From contig NC_058340.1 of NCBI RefSeq assembly GCF_905475395.1, forward strand, positions 69,914,181 through 69,978,180: DNA of 64,000 nt, given 5' to 3'. The position numbers were made by a program, and so were the translations under genes. How positions within the stretch are numbered: the stretch's first letter is position 1; each line of letters opens with the position of its first letter. This document shows, in pieces, positions 1-11,559 of this stretch. This DNA comes from Chrysoperla carnea (taxonomy: Eukaryota > Arthropoda > Insecta > Neuroptera > Chrysopidae). The notes beneath the pieces were generated by a model that had not been told where the DNA came from, made no database searches, and was given only the letters and a program-made list of their open reading frames with translations.

Positions 1-563
1 TACGATACTCATGCTAACTCGATACCGTTAAAAGTATGATTGACATCAAATCAAAGAGTGAACGCAAGGGCCAAAAACCCGCAGACCCGTCCTAACTCGA
101 TCCCATTAAAGGCATGGCCAACCTGTTGATCACAGGGTGAATTCAATCACAGAGTGAACGCAAGGGCCAAAAACCCGCAGACCCGTCCTAAATCGACCCC
201 ATTAAAGGCATGGCCAACCTGTTGATCACAGGGTGAATTCAATCACAGAGTGAACGCAAGGGCCAAAAACCCGCAGACCCGTTATAACTCGACCCCATTA
301 AAGGCATGGCCAACCTGTTGATCACAGGGTGAATTCAATCACAGAATGAACGCAAGGGCCAAAAAACCCGCAGACCCGTCCTAACTCGACCCCATTAAAG
401 GCATGGCCAACCTGTTGATCACAGGGTGAATTCAATCACAGAGTGAACGCAAGGGCCAAAAACCCGCAGACCCGTTATAACTCGACCCCATTAAAGGCAT
501 GGCCAACCTGTTGATCACAGGGTGAATTCAATCACAGAGTGAACGCAAGGGCCAAAAAACCCG
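1..563. repeat. 96-bp tandem repeat array inside foldback element
   Basis: About five and a half head-to-tail units of 96 bp (one of 97). Each contains GGGTGAATTCAATCACAGA and CCCATTAAAGGCATGGCC. Units differ by only a few bases. The second foldback copy at 27.4-29.0 kb has four such units in the opposite orientation, so unit number varies between copies. Confidence 0.85.
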
Positions 564-1301
564 CTCGCAAGATTTTTGGCCTTTGCGTTCACCATATGAT
601 TGAATTCACCCTGCGATCTACGGGTTGGCCATGCCTTTAATGGGGTCGAGTAAGGACGGGTCTGCGGGTTTTTGGCCCTTGCGTTCATTCTGTGATTGAA
701 TTCACCCTGCGATCTACGGGTTGGCCATGCCTTTAATGGGGTCGAGTTAGGACGGGTCTGCGAGTTTTTGGCCCTTGCGTTCACTCTGTGATTTGATGTC
801 AATCGTACTTTTAACGGGATCGAGTTAGCATGAGTATCGTAGATTAATAGTTGTTTTTATGCTTTCATACTATCCATCAATTGTGTCGTCAACCTTATTT
901 TATAAATGCATACATACACAAACAAGGTAGATGTCACTTGTTGACGCCATATTTGTTTTGATACCTACTCAATACTTAAATATTTAAAAAAATTATTTTA
1001 TTGAATATATTTTTATAATTTTTGTATAATTTTAACATATTTAATAATAAATAAGGTAAATAAAATATCATAAAAACATGTTTAATTAACTTAACACATA
1101 TATTCCATTTTAGGCTTATAATATAACTTGTATTAACCAAGAAAATTCATATTTTCAAAAAGCATATTTTCCTGAATTAAAGAATTTTTCGGTATCGTCG
1201 CATATAGATTCGTAATCTACGTAAAAAATGCTTGAAAATGGTTTTTTTCCTGATGTTCTAGGATGTTTTATAAGAAAAAGTGCTAAAACTGAACTATTAC
1301 C
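1..1301. mobile_element. Foldback element, copy 1 (left arm off-window)
   Basis: This is the right part of a large foldback-type element. Positions 1 to about 563 are 96-97-bp tandem units, with boundaries at 135, 231, 327, 424 and 520. The unit orientation flips at about 565-580, and roughly two diverged inverted units follow to about 780. A unique arm (about 840-1301) then ends in TAGTTCAGTTTTAGCAC read from the outside. The whole stretch is the reverse complement of 28561-27359 with very few differences, but has one extra 96-bp unit. No transposase-like reading frame is seen. The element is non-autonomous and its class is unknown; foldback (FB-like) organisation is inferred from structure alone. 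Confidence 0.75.
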
Positions 1302-3004
1302 TAAATATTTATATATATTATAATCAGATGTCTATGAATATATCTGTCAAACTTATTTGTGTTATTTCGTGTAATGATACCGATATTACGTCATCAAATT
1401 GGATGTCCGCGTTTTTGACAGTTTAAAAAAGGTTTAAAATTTAATTTAATGTGTATTTTTCTGAAATAAATTTTTGGTGGCTTTTTATTAGCAAAATCAA
1501 CATTTAAAGTACTTTTTCAAAAATTGTGGAATACCCTATTCATTTGGCAGAAGAATAGTTTACGCGAGATCAACTCTCTTTTATACATATTAGTTTCTCG
1601 CTACTTTTGGACATCCCATTGGCTCCATTTAATTCTGAAATACGGGAAATGTAGCATGTACGGTTGTTTACTAGGCAGATTGATCACCAATTCATATTTT
1701 TAACACTTTTGTTTAAAACAATTTCATGGTGTTGGTAAAAGACAATAAACCCATTGCAGTAAAAAGTATCTAACAGTAATCAACATTAAATGAGGGGAAA
1801 ATATGGCTTTAGTGATGGGCTCTGCTACTCACGACTTTTTTACCATTCATTAAACACTTTTTGGTCTTTCTGTAACTCTTCTGTACAATAAGCTCATTAA
1901 ATTTGGATTGATCGAACCTAATCACTCTGTACACAGATAAAAAATATAATCTTTAAAATTTTGTTATTAAAGAAAGTGCCTCTTTTTTTATGAATAATTA
2001 ATTTTTTAATAATAAGTAGTGATCACGTGAATTTTTTTTCCTTATTATAATCATAGTAATGACATAAAAGTACTTGAAATCGATAATAAATATTAAATAA
2101 GTATCAATTTTACGAAATCGAATGAAACATAGTATTTCTTTATCTTATATGTTGTAAAAATCCTACAAATGATTTCACAAAAATTTGTTATTATATTTTT
2201 ATATCTTCACCGATTAATATGTCCCTAATTTACCTTTTTCTTTTGAGGAAAAGTTTAAAGAAGGAAGAAGGGGATTTGAATCAATATTTTCCCACCTGGT
2301 TCGATTACGATATTCTATAATTAGAATAATAAAGCCAAAAACTCGTCCCGTGCTATGAAAAATTCTAGTTATTCCATAGACCACTACTATTTTTTTTTAA
2401 AGATTTAACCACGCTTATGACTGTCATGTTGAATGTTGACTCGTTCACATTATTAGTGATTTACAACAATACTGAAACATTTTGTAAAGTTAATGTTATT
2501 TTTTTTATCTACTTGTATTATATCAAATAACTTAAATTGATTCCATAAAGTTGATGATAAAATTTTCATTATGAAATGTTAGTACCTAAAGGAATTACGC
2601 TATCGAATATTGTATCTATAGCCAGTAATTTGGAAAACATGAACAAAAATTTTTATACATTTCTGACTGTGCTGTGTTTTTTTCATGTATTTTTTAATCT
2701 TAAAACAATTCAAAAATTAATAAATTGCAAGTTGTACTGCACCCATGAATTACAAATTTTTTTTAACTTGTAAAAGTATGCAACTTTTATTACATTTACG
2801 TAATAGTATGATATAACTTTAGTATAGTATTATTTTTTTAAAGTTTAAATTTTGTAAATAAGATTAACTTGTCTTTGATTCTGAAATACCAAAACCATAG
2901 ACCTTTTGAAACCCTTCTCGAAAACATTAGGAGAAGAGTGATTCTAAACAGGCCTGTACCTGCTTGTGTCTTATTCGTGTAACTGAAAGTGAATAAGCAG
3001 AAAA
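1302..3004. other. Intergenic region, no gene seen
   Basis: AT-rich sequence between the foldback element and the gustatory receptor. Only short reading frames without domain features are present. It would include the promoter of the receptor gene, but no convincing core-promoter motif stands out. Confidence 0.6.
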
Positions 3005-6000
3005 ATGAAGAAAAATCGTATAACAACCGTTAAACCACAAAATTCAAATCAACAAATATTCAATTCCTTAAAATTACTACAGCAATTAATAAATATTCTA
3101 TTTTTATATCAAATAAATATAAAATTAACAACAAATACCAAAGAACCATTATATTATGTAAAAAAATCACCAACAATTTATTCAATAATACGTTATATAA
3201 TTCTAATATCAATACCAATATTATATGGTACATATTATTATCAACAGATTGATTTAAATCGTTTAAATACATTTTTAAAATTTATCATATACATTGAACG
3301 TTATGCATTAATGTTTATAACATTATTTAATAATAATGAATTTATTAATACAACAATAATTGTGTTTAATAGTTATCGACAATTACATAAAATTTTTAAT
3401 AAAATTCAACAAGAGTATAATTTAAAATTATTGTATTTACAAACGATATTTATTGTATGTATTACAAGTTTATGTTTAATTGCTAATATTGCATTATCGT
3501 GGGCAACGAATTTAAATCAAGGAATAATATGGGATCAAATTTATCAAGGTGTTTTGATGTTATTTCAACAGATTGTATTAATTTTATTTTGTATATTATT
3601 ATTAATAATTTTACATAGCTATCAAGTATTGAATAGATATTTAAAGGATTTATTAAAAGTGTACGAAGAGGATGAAGTTATTAATAATAAATTTGTTGTG
3701 TTTGAAATGTCCACCCTGTATAAAGGTTAGTAGTGAAGGTTAATCTATTGACCTTTGTCTTTTGAACTATGCTTAAAAGCTTAAACCATTAGTAATCATT
3801 GAATGAATAGATGGGTATCAAGACACCATAGTAATTTCTTATCAATTTAAATGGTCTATAGTCCAATTATATTAGGGATTCATCTTGGATTCAAACAGAA
3901 TTAGCTGAATACTTGTACAAACCTTTATTTTGATAGTACAAATGTTGTCTCAAAAGCAGTGGCGGATTTAGAGATTTGCCGCCCGTAGGCTATTCAATTT
4001 TTGCCGCCTCTAAATTTTGATATCTTAGTTCACAATCATATCAATTATCTATCAATAAAATTGCAACTTTATGATTTGTGCTCCATTATCCTCATTACAT
4101 CAAGACACTCAGCCAGACACTCTTGCTGAGTGGTCATGTCGTTTGTTTTGGCGTTACAACACAAATACGACTACGCAATTGCATGCCTTAGGCGCGAAGC
4201 GCGTAGGTATGCTCGACTCTTGCCTAAAAATCTAAATCCGATGTTTTCTCACATTAAACCGTGTCTAACAAATACGATGTACATGTATATTATTTAAAAA
4301 GCAACTTATCAAAAAGAAAAATAATCGCTGAGCTCATAAAAATTATTTGTATTTTCTAAAAAAGTTGGCTTTGTGAAAAAGTTAACAAATGTAAACATTC
4401 AATTTAAATAATTCGTGTACGACATAAGCGCTTAAGGCATGATCATTTGGATTTTCCAAACTTTTTCTTACTACAAATAAAATAATTAACTGATAAAATG
4501 TATCCATTTTCTAATCCGCAAATTGTCTAACTTCATATTTAGTAGAGGGAATTTTTTTATTGTCATGTTGCAATCGTTCAAATATCAGTTATTCGATTGA
4601 TTTAAACAAAAAGACTATACTTATTCTGAATCTCTATAAGATATCGAACTAGTTTTTTATTTAATAAAAATTAGTCAGTATTTTTTACGCATAAAGAAAT
4701 AACTTTCTGGAATAGAATTTGACAATTTGCAAACATGCTGCAGCAATCATGATTAGACCATCGATATTGTATCAAGATTGAATTGTGTAAGGAGATCTCA
4801 TAATTATTAGGTACACGGAGAAAAAATTATAGTAATTATCAGTGAAGAAAATATGTAAAAATAACTAAATTTCGACTATAATATGGAATCGCTACTGCGA
4901 TATTCTAAAAATTCATGATCATTACATTATAATCAAAAGCGTTTAGCAATTGTTTATGCAGAGATTTTGAGATATTTATTATTTAGCACTGTATATAGGA
5001 CTATATTTCGGTTTTTGTTGAATATTTTAATTCCTCTATAATTTTTGAAATTCGTATTTTGTGTGTGTATTATAATTTTTTCTAAATTTTGTCAATCGAA
5101 ATAAAAAATTTATGAACTGAATTTGCCGCCCCTTAAAATTTGCCGCCCTAGGCTCCAGCCTACTCAGCCTGCTGGTAAATCCGCCACTGCTCAAAAGCAC
5201 AGTCATATAATATAAACAAGTCATTTAACTTCTCTCAAAACCATGGGTTTCTTAGTGAAAATGTTTTAGTTACATTATTAAACACTAGACAGCACCACAT
5301 ATGTTAAATCCAAATGGATCCTGTAGTTTGGATTCGATACTGGTGGCGTTGCTATGTAGCAGTTTTGGGAACTAACAGACTTGTACATGACTGTGGTCAA
5401 GTGTCAGCGTCCATATTCAAGGTCAAAGGTTGCAAAAATCACCAACTAAATCAGTGGTAAATTTTGGTCTTGGGAAGAGGTTAGATGTCTGAGTGACTTG
5501 CCCTTCCTGGTGCGCTCATGATTCTTAGGATTATACATTTTTAATATTGATATTTTATTGCGCGTTTTACAACAATATTAATTTTTACAGTACAACCTGA
5601 TGCCAATTTAAATAATTCATTATGTTTATGCCGTTTTATTCATCAAGAATTAAGTGATTCAACAACATTATGTAATAATACATTTTCACTGTATCTATTA
5701 ATTACAATAATTACGCAACATTTTGAGTTGCTTTTTATGGAGCATTCAATTGTTATAGCAACTGTTCGACGGCCATCTTTTGTATTGTTTTATGCATGGA
5801 TATTTATATTTTTGGCTGTTCCTTTACGGTTTTGTCAAACTATCGAAACTGAGGTATTTATTCAATTTTATTCAAGAGCTAGTGTTTATAAAATTCGGGG
5901 TGCGCGAGATTACTTTGAGCATTTTGGTCGGTGAATTGAAATTTGAAAGTTGGGCGTAATCTGGTCGAAATTTTTTTGTTATGGACAATAATATTTTACG

Positions 6001-6646
6001 AAAATGGGGTTTTTATTTTATAAAATCATAATTCTAAAAATTACTGGACCAGATTTCGGCTTGGTTTAATCCTGAAATTTCGATTCCAAAAAAGAAACAT
6101 GAAGATAGACAAAGTTATGTTTCGCATCTTGAATTTATTAGGGATAATTCTAAAAAGTTTCGTTTCTCTTCCAGTCGAGGAAAACGATTCATATTATCAA
6201 TAAATTCGATACAAATTATGATAATAAGGATATACAATTAACGGTAAGTTTCCCGTAATTGTAGCGTTACGAGATACTCACAATGATTGCGTCTGGAATC
6301 TTTTTCGAAATAAGAAAGTTTTTTGTTACAGAAAGATTTATTTAATTTGCAAGAAATTCATCAAAAAGTTGATTTTAATGCAGCCGGTGTATTTCCTTTG
6401 AAGTTTTCGGTCTTTATCACTGTAAGTCATACTTAAAAATATTTTTGATAATTTTTGATTAATTCACACTTGTGTGAAAAAACAGGATACCGAGAAAAGA
6501 TGTATTTGATAAAACTACAAATTTTATTACTGATAAAAAATTTTGTTACTACCGTCGCTAAATTAAAAAATTTTTGTCTTATTTTTCAGATGGCCAGTTT
6601 TACAACAACTATTTTTGTAATATTAATGCAATTTAGTCACAATTAA
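3005..6646 (+). CDS. Gustatory receptor (7tm_7 family), five exons, 399 aa
   Basis: Predicted insect gustatory receptor, a multipass ligand-gated channel of taste neurons. Exons: 3005-3725, 5591-5853, 6175-6243, 6332-6421, 6590-6646. All introns have GT...AG ends and the phases agree (1, 0, 0, 0), giving 399 aa, a normal length for the family. Exon 1 encodes several hydrophobic helices and a SYRQLHKIFNKIQQEY segment typical of an intracellular loop. Exon 4 ends with FNAAGVFPLKFSVFIT and exon 5 encodes TTTIFVILMQF, which together form the family's C-terminal G-x-F...TTxxVxLxQF signature in the last helix. The three short 3' exons in phase 0 are the usual Gr arrangement. Intron 1 (1.87 kb) holds a hAT-like insertion at 3957-5189. 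All splice sites and the frame are intact, so the gene is probably functional. The ligand cannot be inferred. Confidence 0.85.
3957..5189. mobile_element. Non-autonomous hAT-type element with 8-bp TSD
   Basis: A 1233-bp insertion in intron 1 of the gustatory receptor. The ends are inverted: CAGTGGCGGATTTA at 3957 and TAAATCCGCCACTG ending at 5189. The flanks are a perfect 8-bp target duplication CTCAAAAG (3949-3956 and 5190-5197). Subterminal TTGCCGCC motifs occur twice near each end, as in hAT elements. No transposase reading frame is seen. The 8-bp duplication and CAG...CTG ends point to the hAT superfamily. Confidence 0.88.
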
Positions 6647-8129
6647 TTTTTGGGCTTAAAATGAAGTTTAATTATATATATATATAAATAAAATTATTTA
6701 CAAAGTACTTAAAGTTAAAAATCGAGAAAACAAAAAAAATTTTGTGTTTTTATTTCAAGGATATAGATAGCCCAAAATAACTTTTGCTAAGGCAAGGATT
6801 AATAAAAATTTTTTGTTTATATTATTAAAATTAATCATCACATAAATTTTAATATTCTAATTTAATGAATGGATTTAAAATAAAAAATGTCATACATATT
6901 TAGTTAATCCATATAATAATTAAATTAATTTACGCCAAATAAATTCCAAAAATAAAATAACTTAATCCTAGTGGATTTAAATTGTTATATTGATTGTTTG
7001 TAAACTTTACTAAATATTTTTATTGATTTTATAGACTATATGACTCGTTTTATCATAGGAAATTCAAAGTTAAAACGAAAATTTATTAGTCAAAAAATTT
7101 TATCGAAAATATACTCATAGAAAAATAGAAACTAATTGTAAAAATATCTACGACTCATTCATGTTCTTAATAAAAAAAAATACTGGGTCCGCGTCAGTTC
7201 ACAGAATTCTTCAAGATGAAACCAATTTTTGTTATTGATTGCATAGTGAAAAATGATTATATAAATCATCAATCAAGGAAATCGAAAATTAGCATTTTTT
7301 CCACCCTTTAAATAAATTTTTTTTCGCATCTTTGTAACTCAATAAGACAAAAATAAATAATTGTTAACTAATTTTTTTAGTTCTTAAAATTGCATTGAAG
7401 TAGTAAAAGTTGCCTATAGCTAATAAGGAATTTTTAGGTAATGCAGAAAATTTAAAGTATTAATTTAAAAAGTTAAATACTTGTTTTTAAATACTTTATG
7501 AGTTATTTGTAATATTAGTTTAAAAAAGACATATTTCTGATTTAGTAGTCAACCCAATATGTACGTACATTAACTTCATTTGGCTTGATCAAGATATTTA
7601 TAATGATATAACATAAAATTTTCTCATTCTTACTTTAAATTACCTCTACTATGTTTAACTTTTTCTGATAACTCACAACTTATTTTTTTTAATGAAAGTT
7701 TGGAAAAAAAATATAAATTAACAGATTGTAAATTATTTTCAAAATATTCTCAAAATTTATGGCAAGCTGAAATCGATTTAAAAAGTTTTAGTTTTCTGTG
7801 TAACAGATGCTCCCAATCAGCAAACAAATTATAACGTGCGATAAGGAACATAGTTCCAAAAAATTTAATAAATTTTTGATATAATTAAAGGTGTCAATAA
7901 ATTAGTCAATACCTATATATTTGTTGTAAAATTATGATAAAAGCACTTATAATGAGTCAAGCAAAAAAAAGTTTATCATAAAGGTACTTTGATTGAATAA
8001 TAATAATAATACGATAACGAAATTCAAATTAGATAGTATATAAATATATATATTTAGTAAAAATTTAATTTTTTTCTATAAAAAATAATATTTTCATTTT
8101 TGAAGTATTGAAATAAAAGTTTTCAAAAA
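6647..8129. other. Intergenic region; candidate TATA before chitinase 1
   Basis: No gene is seen in these 1.5 kb. The only promoter-like feature is a TATATAAATA stretch near 8036-8046, about 85 bp upstream of the chitinase 1 ATG. In such AT-rich DNA this could be chance. Confidence 0.5.
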
Positions 8130-10662
8130 ATGAGAGTCAGTTTTTTATTAATTGCTACAATTGTGCTATTGTTCGAACAAGTAGTTGGACATGATAGTAA
8201 GTATTGCTTTATTCAAAATTAGTTTTTAAATTATATGCAACAATCTTTGATAAATTTTTTATATTTTTGCAATGATTAAACTGTACAAACTCAAGGATAA
8301 ATACCTGATGTTGAAATATATTAATTTTCGAGTGGTTTAATCAATGACGTAACATTAGTACAGGAGGATCCTAACATTTATTATTACAATTTTCTTATTT
8401 TCTTCTCAATGAAATTGAAGTGAAATATGGCAAAATAATCGTCAATAAATAAGTACTGGTTTAGGTGATTTAAATCACAAAACTATAAAACTATATTTCC
8501 ATTTTACTTGAAAACAAAAACGCATAGACAACTGTTATCTCGATTGCTTTCCCTCTGGTATAGTAAACTTTTCCATGACATAGCTGTGTCATAGATAGCA
8601 CAATATCTTTAAAGAAATAAAAAGATGATTCAAGGTACATTATCCACAAGGTACAAGGTACACGAGGTACAATTACTCGACCCCAGTGTTTACTTTTATT
8701 AGATCAGTAAAATGATTTTTTTTTATACTAATAGAAAAAGTAGTCTGCTATTATGGAAGTTGGGCCACATATCGACCAGGAAATGGTAATTGTGAAGTGG
8801 AAAAAATTGATCCAACATATTGTACGCATGCAATATACACATTTGTTGGTATTAATGAGGATGCCACAATACGGATAATTGATCCGTATGCTGATTTACC
8901 CGATAATTATGGCAAAGGTAAGAGTTGTTCATATTTTTTCTAATTATGTCCTAATATATTTATTTTGTATGTTGATTTTATTTAAAGATGGTTTTGGAAA
9001 ATTTAACGCTTTGAAAAAGATTAATCCAAATTTAAAAACATTAATTGCGATTGGTGGATGGAATGAAGGATCTACTAAGTTTTCACACGTAAGTCAGATT
9101 TTTTATAACAAAATTTTTATTTAAATTTGTTTTAGCATCCCTCTTTTTGCGCCGGGGGTTTATAAAACTAATATTTTTCTATCGAATTTTTTGTTTTTAG
9201 GTGATGAATAATCCAGAATTAAGAGCACAATTTGTCAAAAACTCTGTTGATTTCGTCTTGAAATATGGTTTTGATGGTTTCGATTTTGATTGGGAATATC
9301 CAAATCAACGCGGTGGCATCGAAGAGGATAAAGAAGCTTACATTGCTACAATTAAAGAATTACATGAAGCTTTCAAACCTCACGGTTTGTTATTATCAAG
9401 TGCTGTAGCAGCGGCAAAATCTTCAGCTTCACTATCGTATTTAATACCAAAAATGAGTCCGTACGTAAAATTTTTTTGAAAATATAGCATTTTTCCTTTA
9501 ATCTCAATAAATTCTGATTATTTTTCCCAAAGACATTTGGATATAATAAATTTAATGGCATACGATTTGAATGGTGGCTGGAATAATTATGTTGGAATAA
9601 ATGCACCATTGTATCCACGGGAAGATGAAAGTGAAGAAATCCGTGGAAACTTAAATGTGGAAGCATGTATTAAATATTGGATGGATAATGGTGTTGATCC
9701 AAAAAAAGTTGTCCTAGGTATGCCATTGTATGGTCGATCATTCCGTTTAGTTAACAAAGATAACTACAAACCGGGGGCACCAGCAAGTGGAAAAGGAATT
9801 GGTGGTCCATATTCAGGAGAACCGGGTATGGTTGGTCTAAATGAGGTAATAAAGCATTAAATAAAAATAATTTTTTCGCAAAATATAATATCTCAAACGT
9901 TTCAAAAATATTTAGATTTTGGAAATTTCAAATAATGGTTGGACTCATTATTGGGAACCCGAAGGTATGGTTCCATACATGGTTAAAGACTATGATTGGA
10001 TTGGATACGAAAATGAACTATCGATTGCTCTGAAAACGCAATTTGCCATGGAAAAAGGATTGGGAGGTGTTATGATTTGGAGTCTTGAAACTGATGATCT
10101 TACCGGATTTTCTGGACAAAAATTTGTTTTCTTAAAAACAATTAATAACATCTTAAATGGAGGATCATTGGTAAGTTCTTAACAGTGACGAGTAAGTTTT
10201 TAGAGTGGGGATGATCTCTATTATCTTTAACTTCTGATAGTTCACATTCACAACCAAATATTTGCGTACATTACATTTGGTTTGATCAGGATATTTATTA
10301 TGATAAAATTTCGACAAAAAATATAAATTATAAAAATATTTTTGCACATTCTAAAAATTTAAATTATGGTTTTAATTTCACAGCCATCAACAACATCTAC
10401 ACCAAAACCAACAACCAGTACAGCAGATCCATCAATCAGTACAACAGATCCATCAATCGGTACAACAGGTCCAACTTTAGCCCCCGGAAACATTTGTACA
10501 AAACCGGGTTTTGTACGTGATCCTGATGATTGTAGTGTATTTTATATGTGCGAGGAATCATCGGATGGATCGTATACCCAATATCGATTTGAATGTTCAG
10601 ATGGTCTTTACTTTAACGAAGACACGGAAGTCTGTGATTATGCAGAAAATGTACAATGTTAG
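8130..10662 (+). CDS. Chitinase 1 (GH18 + CBM14), seven exons, 485 aa
   Basis: Secreted endochitinase that hydrolyses beta-1,4-linked N-acetylglucosamine in cuticle or peritrophic matrix. Exons: 8130-8196, 8735-8917, 8988-9088, 9201-9460, 9533-9845, 9916-10170, 10384-10662; all GT-AG and phase-consistent. Residues 1-20 form a signal peptide. The GH18 barrel starts with VVCYYGSW (25-32). It carries conserved motifs LIAIGGWNEG (102-111), FDGFDFDWEYP (141-151, catalytic Glu149), MAYDLNG (212-218) and GGVMIWSLETDD (358-369), so it should be active. A Thr/Ser/Pro-rich linker (about 394-428) leads to a six-cysteine chitin-binding type-2 domain (Cys431 to Cys485). The intron positions match those of the neighbouring chitinase 2, indicating tandem duplication. 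A small retroposon inserted directly at its stop codon. Confidence 0.93.
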
Positions 10663-10670
10663 CAATTATT

Positions 10671-10740
10671 AAGGACCCTATGGTGTAAGTGTGTCCCACC
10701 CCAGGACAGTCACTCTAACCTAACCTAACCTAACCTAACC
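10671..10740 (+). mobile_element. Short retroposon with (CCTAA)n tail and 11-bp TSD
   Basis: A 70-bp insertion begins eight bases after the chitinase 1 stop codon. It ends in about five CCTAA/TAACC repeats and is flanked by a perfect direct repeat TAGCAATTATT (10660-10670 and 10741-10751). The first repeat contains the chitinase TAG stop. A target duplication of variable length plus a simple-sequence tail indicates target-primed insertion of a 5'-truncated non-LTR element or SINE. Confidence 0.75.
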
Positions 10741-10751
10741 TAGCAATTATT

Positions 10752-11559
10752 ATTGTAATTCGTTTCTTTTGTATTTGTATACAATTAATTTTTTTTTTTT
10801 AAATAAAATGATTTTGTAAAAATTTTATTTAATGTTTTTTAACTTATTTTGAAACCAAACGTATTTTATTTCAAAATCTATGCGTTTTATATAAATCAAG
10901 ACTACACATGCTCTATATAAAACAAAAAATTGAAAGAAGTGAAAACGTAACACAGTAGCCATGAGGCGAATACTGGTCCTTTTTGTATTGGGCTTAGGTT
11001 AGCCCTTAAGATTAGATTAAGCTATATTAGGATTGAGAATTTGATCTGTTAGACGTACACTATCACTTATATTTTTAGTCTCTTACTAACTCTAAAGTAA
11101 CTCTTTACGAGCTGCAGCAACACACCCGGTTTTTTGTCTCAATTATTACGATAAGTTCCAAAGTTCCATGCTAGGAAAGCTAAAATATTTTGTATCTTAA
11201 TATATATTAGCTCTCTTTGCTGCGTAGATTGTTTATTTATTTTAGAAATAAAAATACGTTTTTGAATTTATACAAATTTGTAAACTAGAAAATTTGTCTA
11301 CTAAGTACGGAGTCGTCCCCTCCCATAGAGCATACAATTACTGGTTATCTTAGTCAAGAAATATTGTCAAAAAAATTGCAAATTGTGCGGAGAAACACAC
11401 CTAAGAATTTACAAAAGAAAAAAAATTCATTTTATCTCAAATAGATAATAAATAAGTTGTAAAAATTAATCGATAAATCAGCTTATATTAATGAATTTCT
11501 GAGATTTTTCATTAGTTTTTTATCACGAATGGACATAAATAAACTCATTCTATTTGAAA
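10752..11559. other. Spacer between the two chitinases
   Basis: It holds the 3' flank of chitinase 1, with an AATAAA-like AAATAAAATG at about 10800, and the 5' flank of chitinase 2. No other gene or clear element is seen. Confidence 0.55.

Noticed and set aside
1-563. Regular repeats resembling a CRISPR array
   Set aside because: Units of 96 bp are contiguous with no unique spacers, in a eukaryotic genome, and belong to a foldback element.
515-802. 95-residue frame with repeats, also found identically at 27858-28145
   Set aside because: It lies in the centre of both foldback elements and is simply translation of the inverted 96-bp units. No protein signature.
9373-9666. 97-residue minus-strand frame in chitinase 1
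   Set aside because: Antisense to exons 4 and 5 of a well-supported chitinase.
10715-10740. Telomeric repeat indicating a chromosome end or fusion
   Set aside because: Only about five CCTAA units, and they form the tail of a short retroposon with target duplications.
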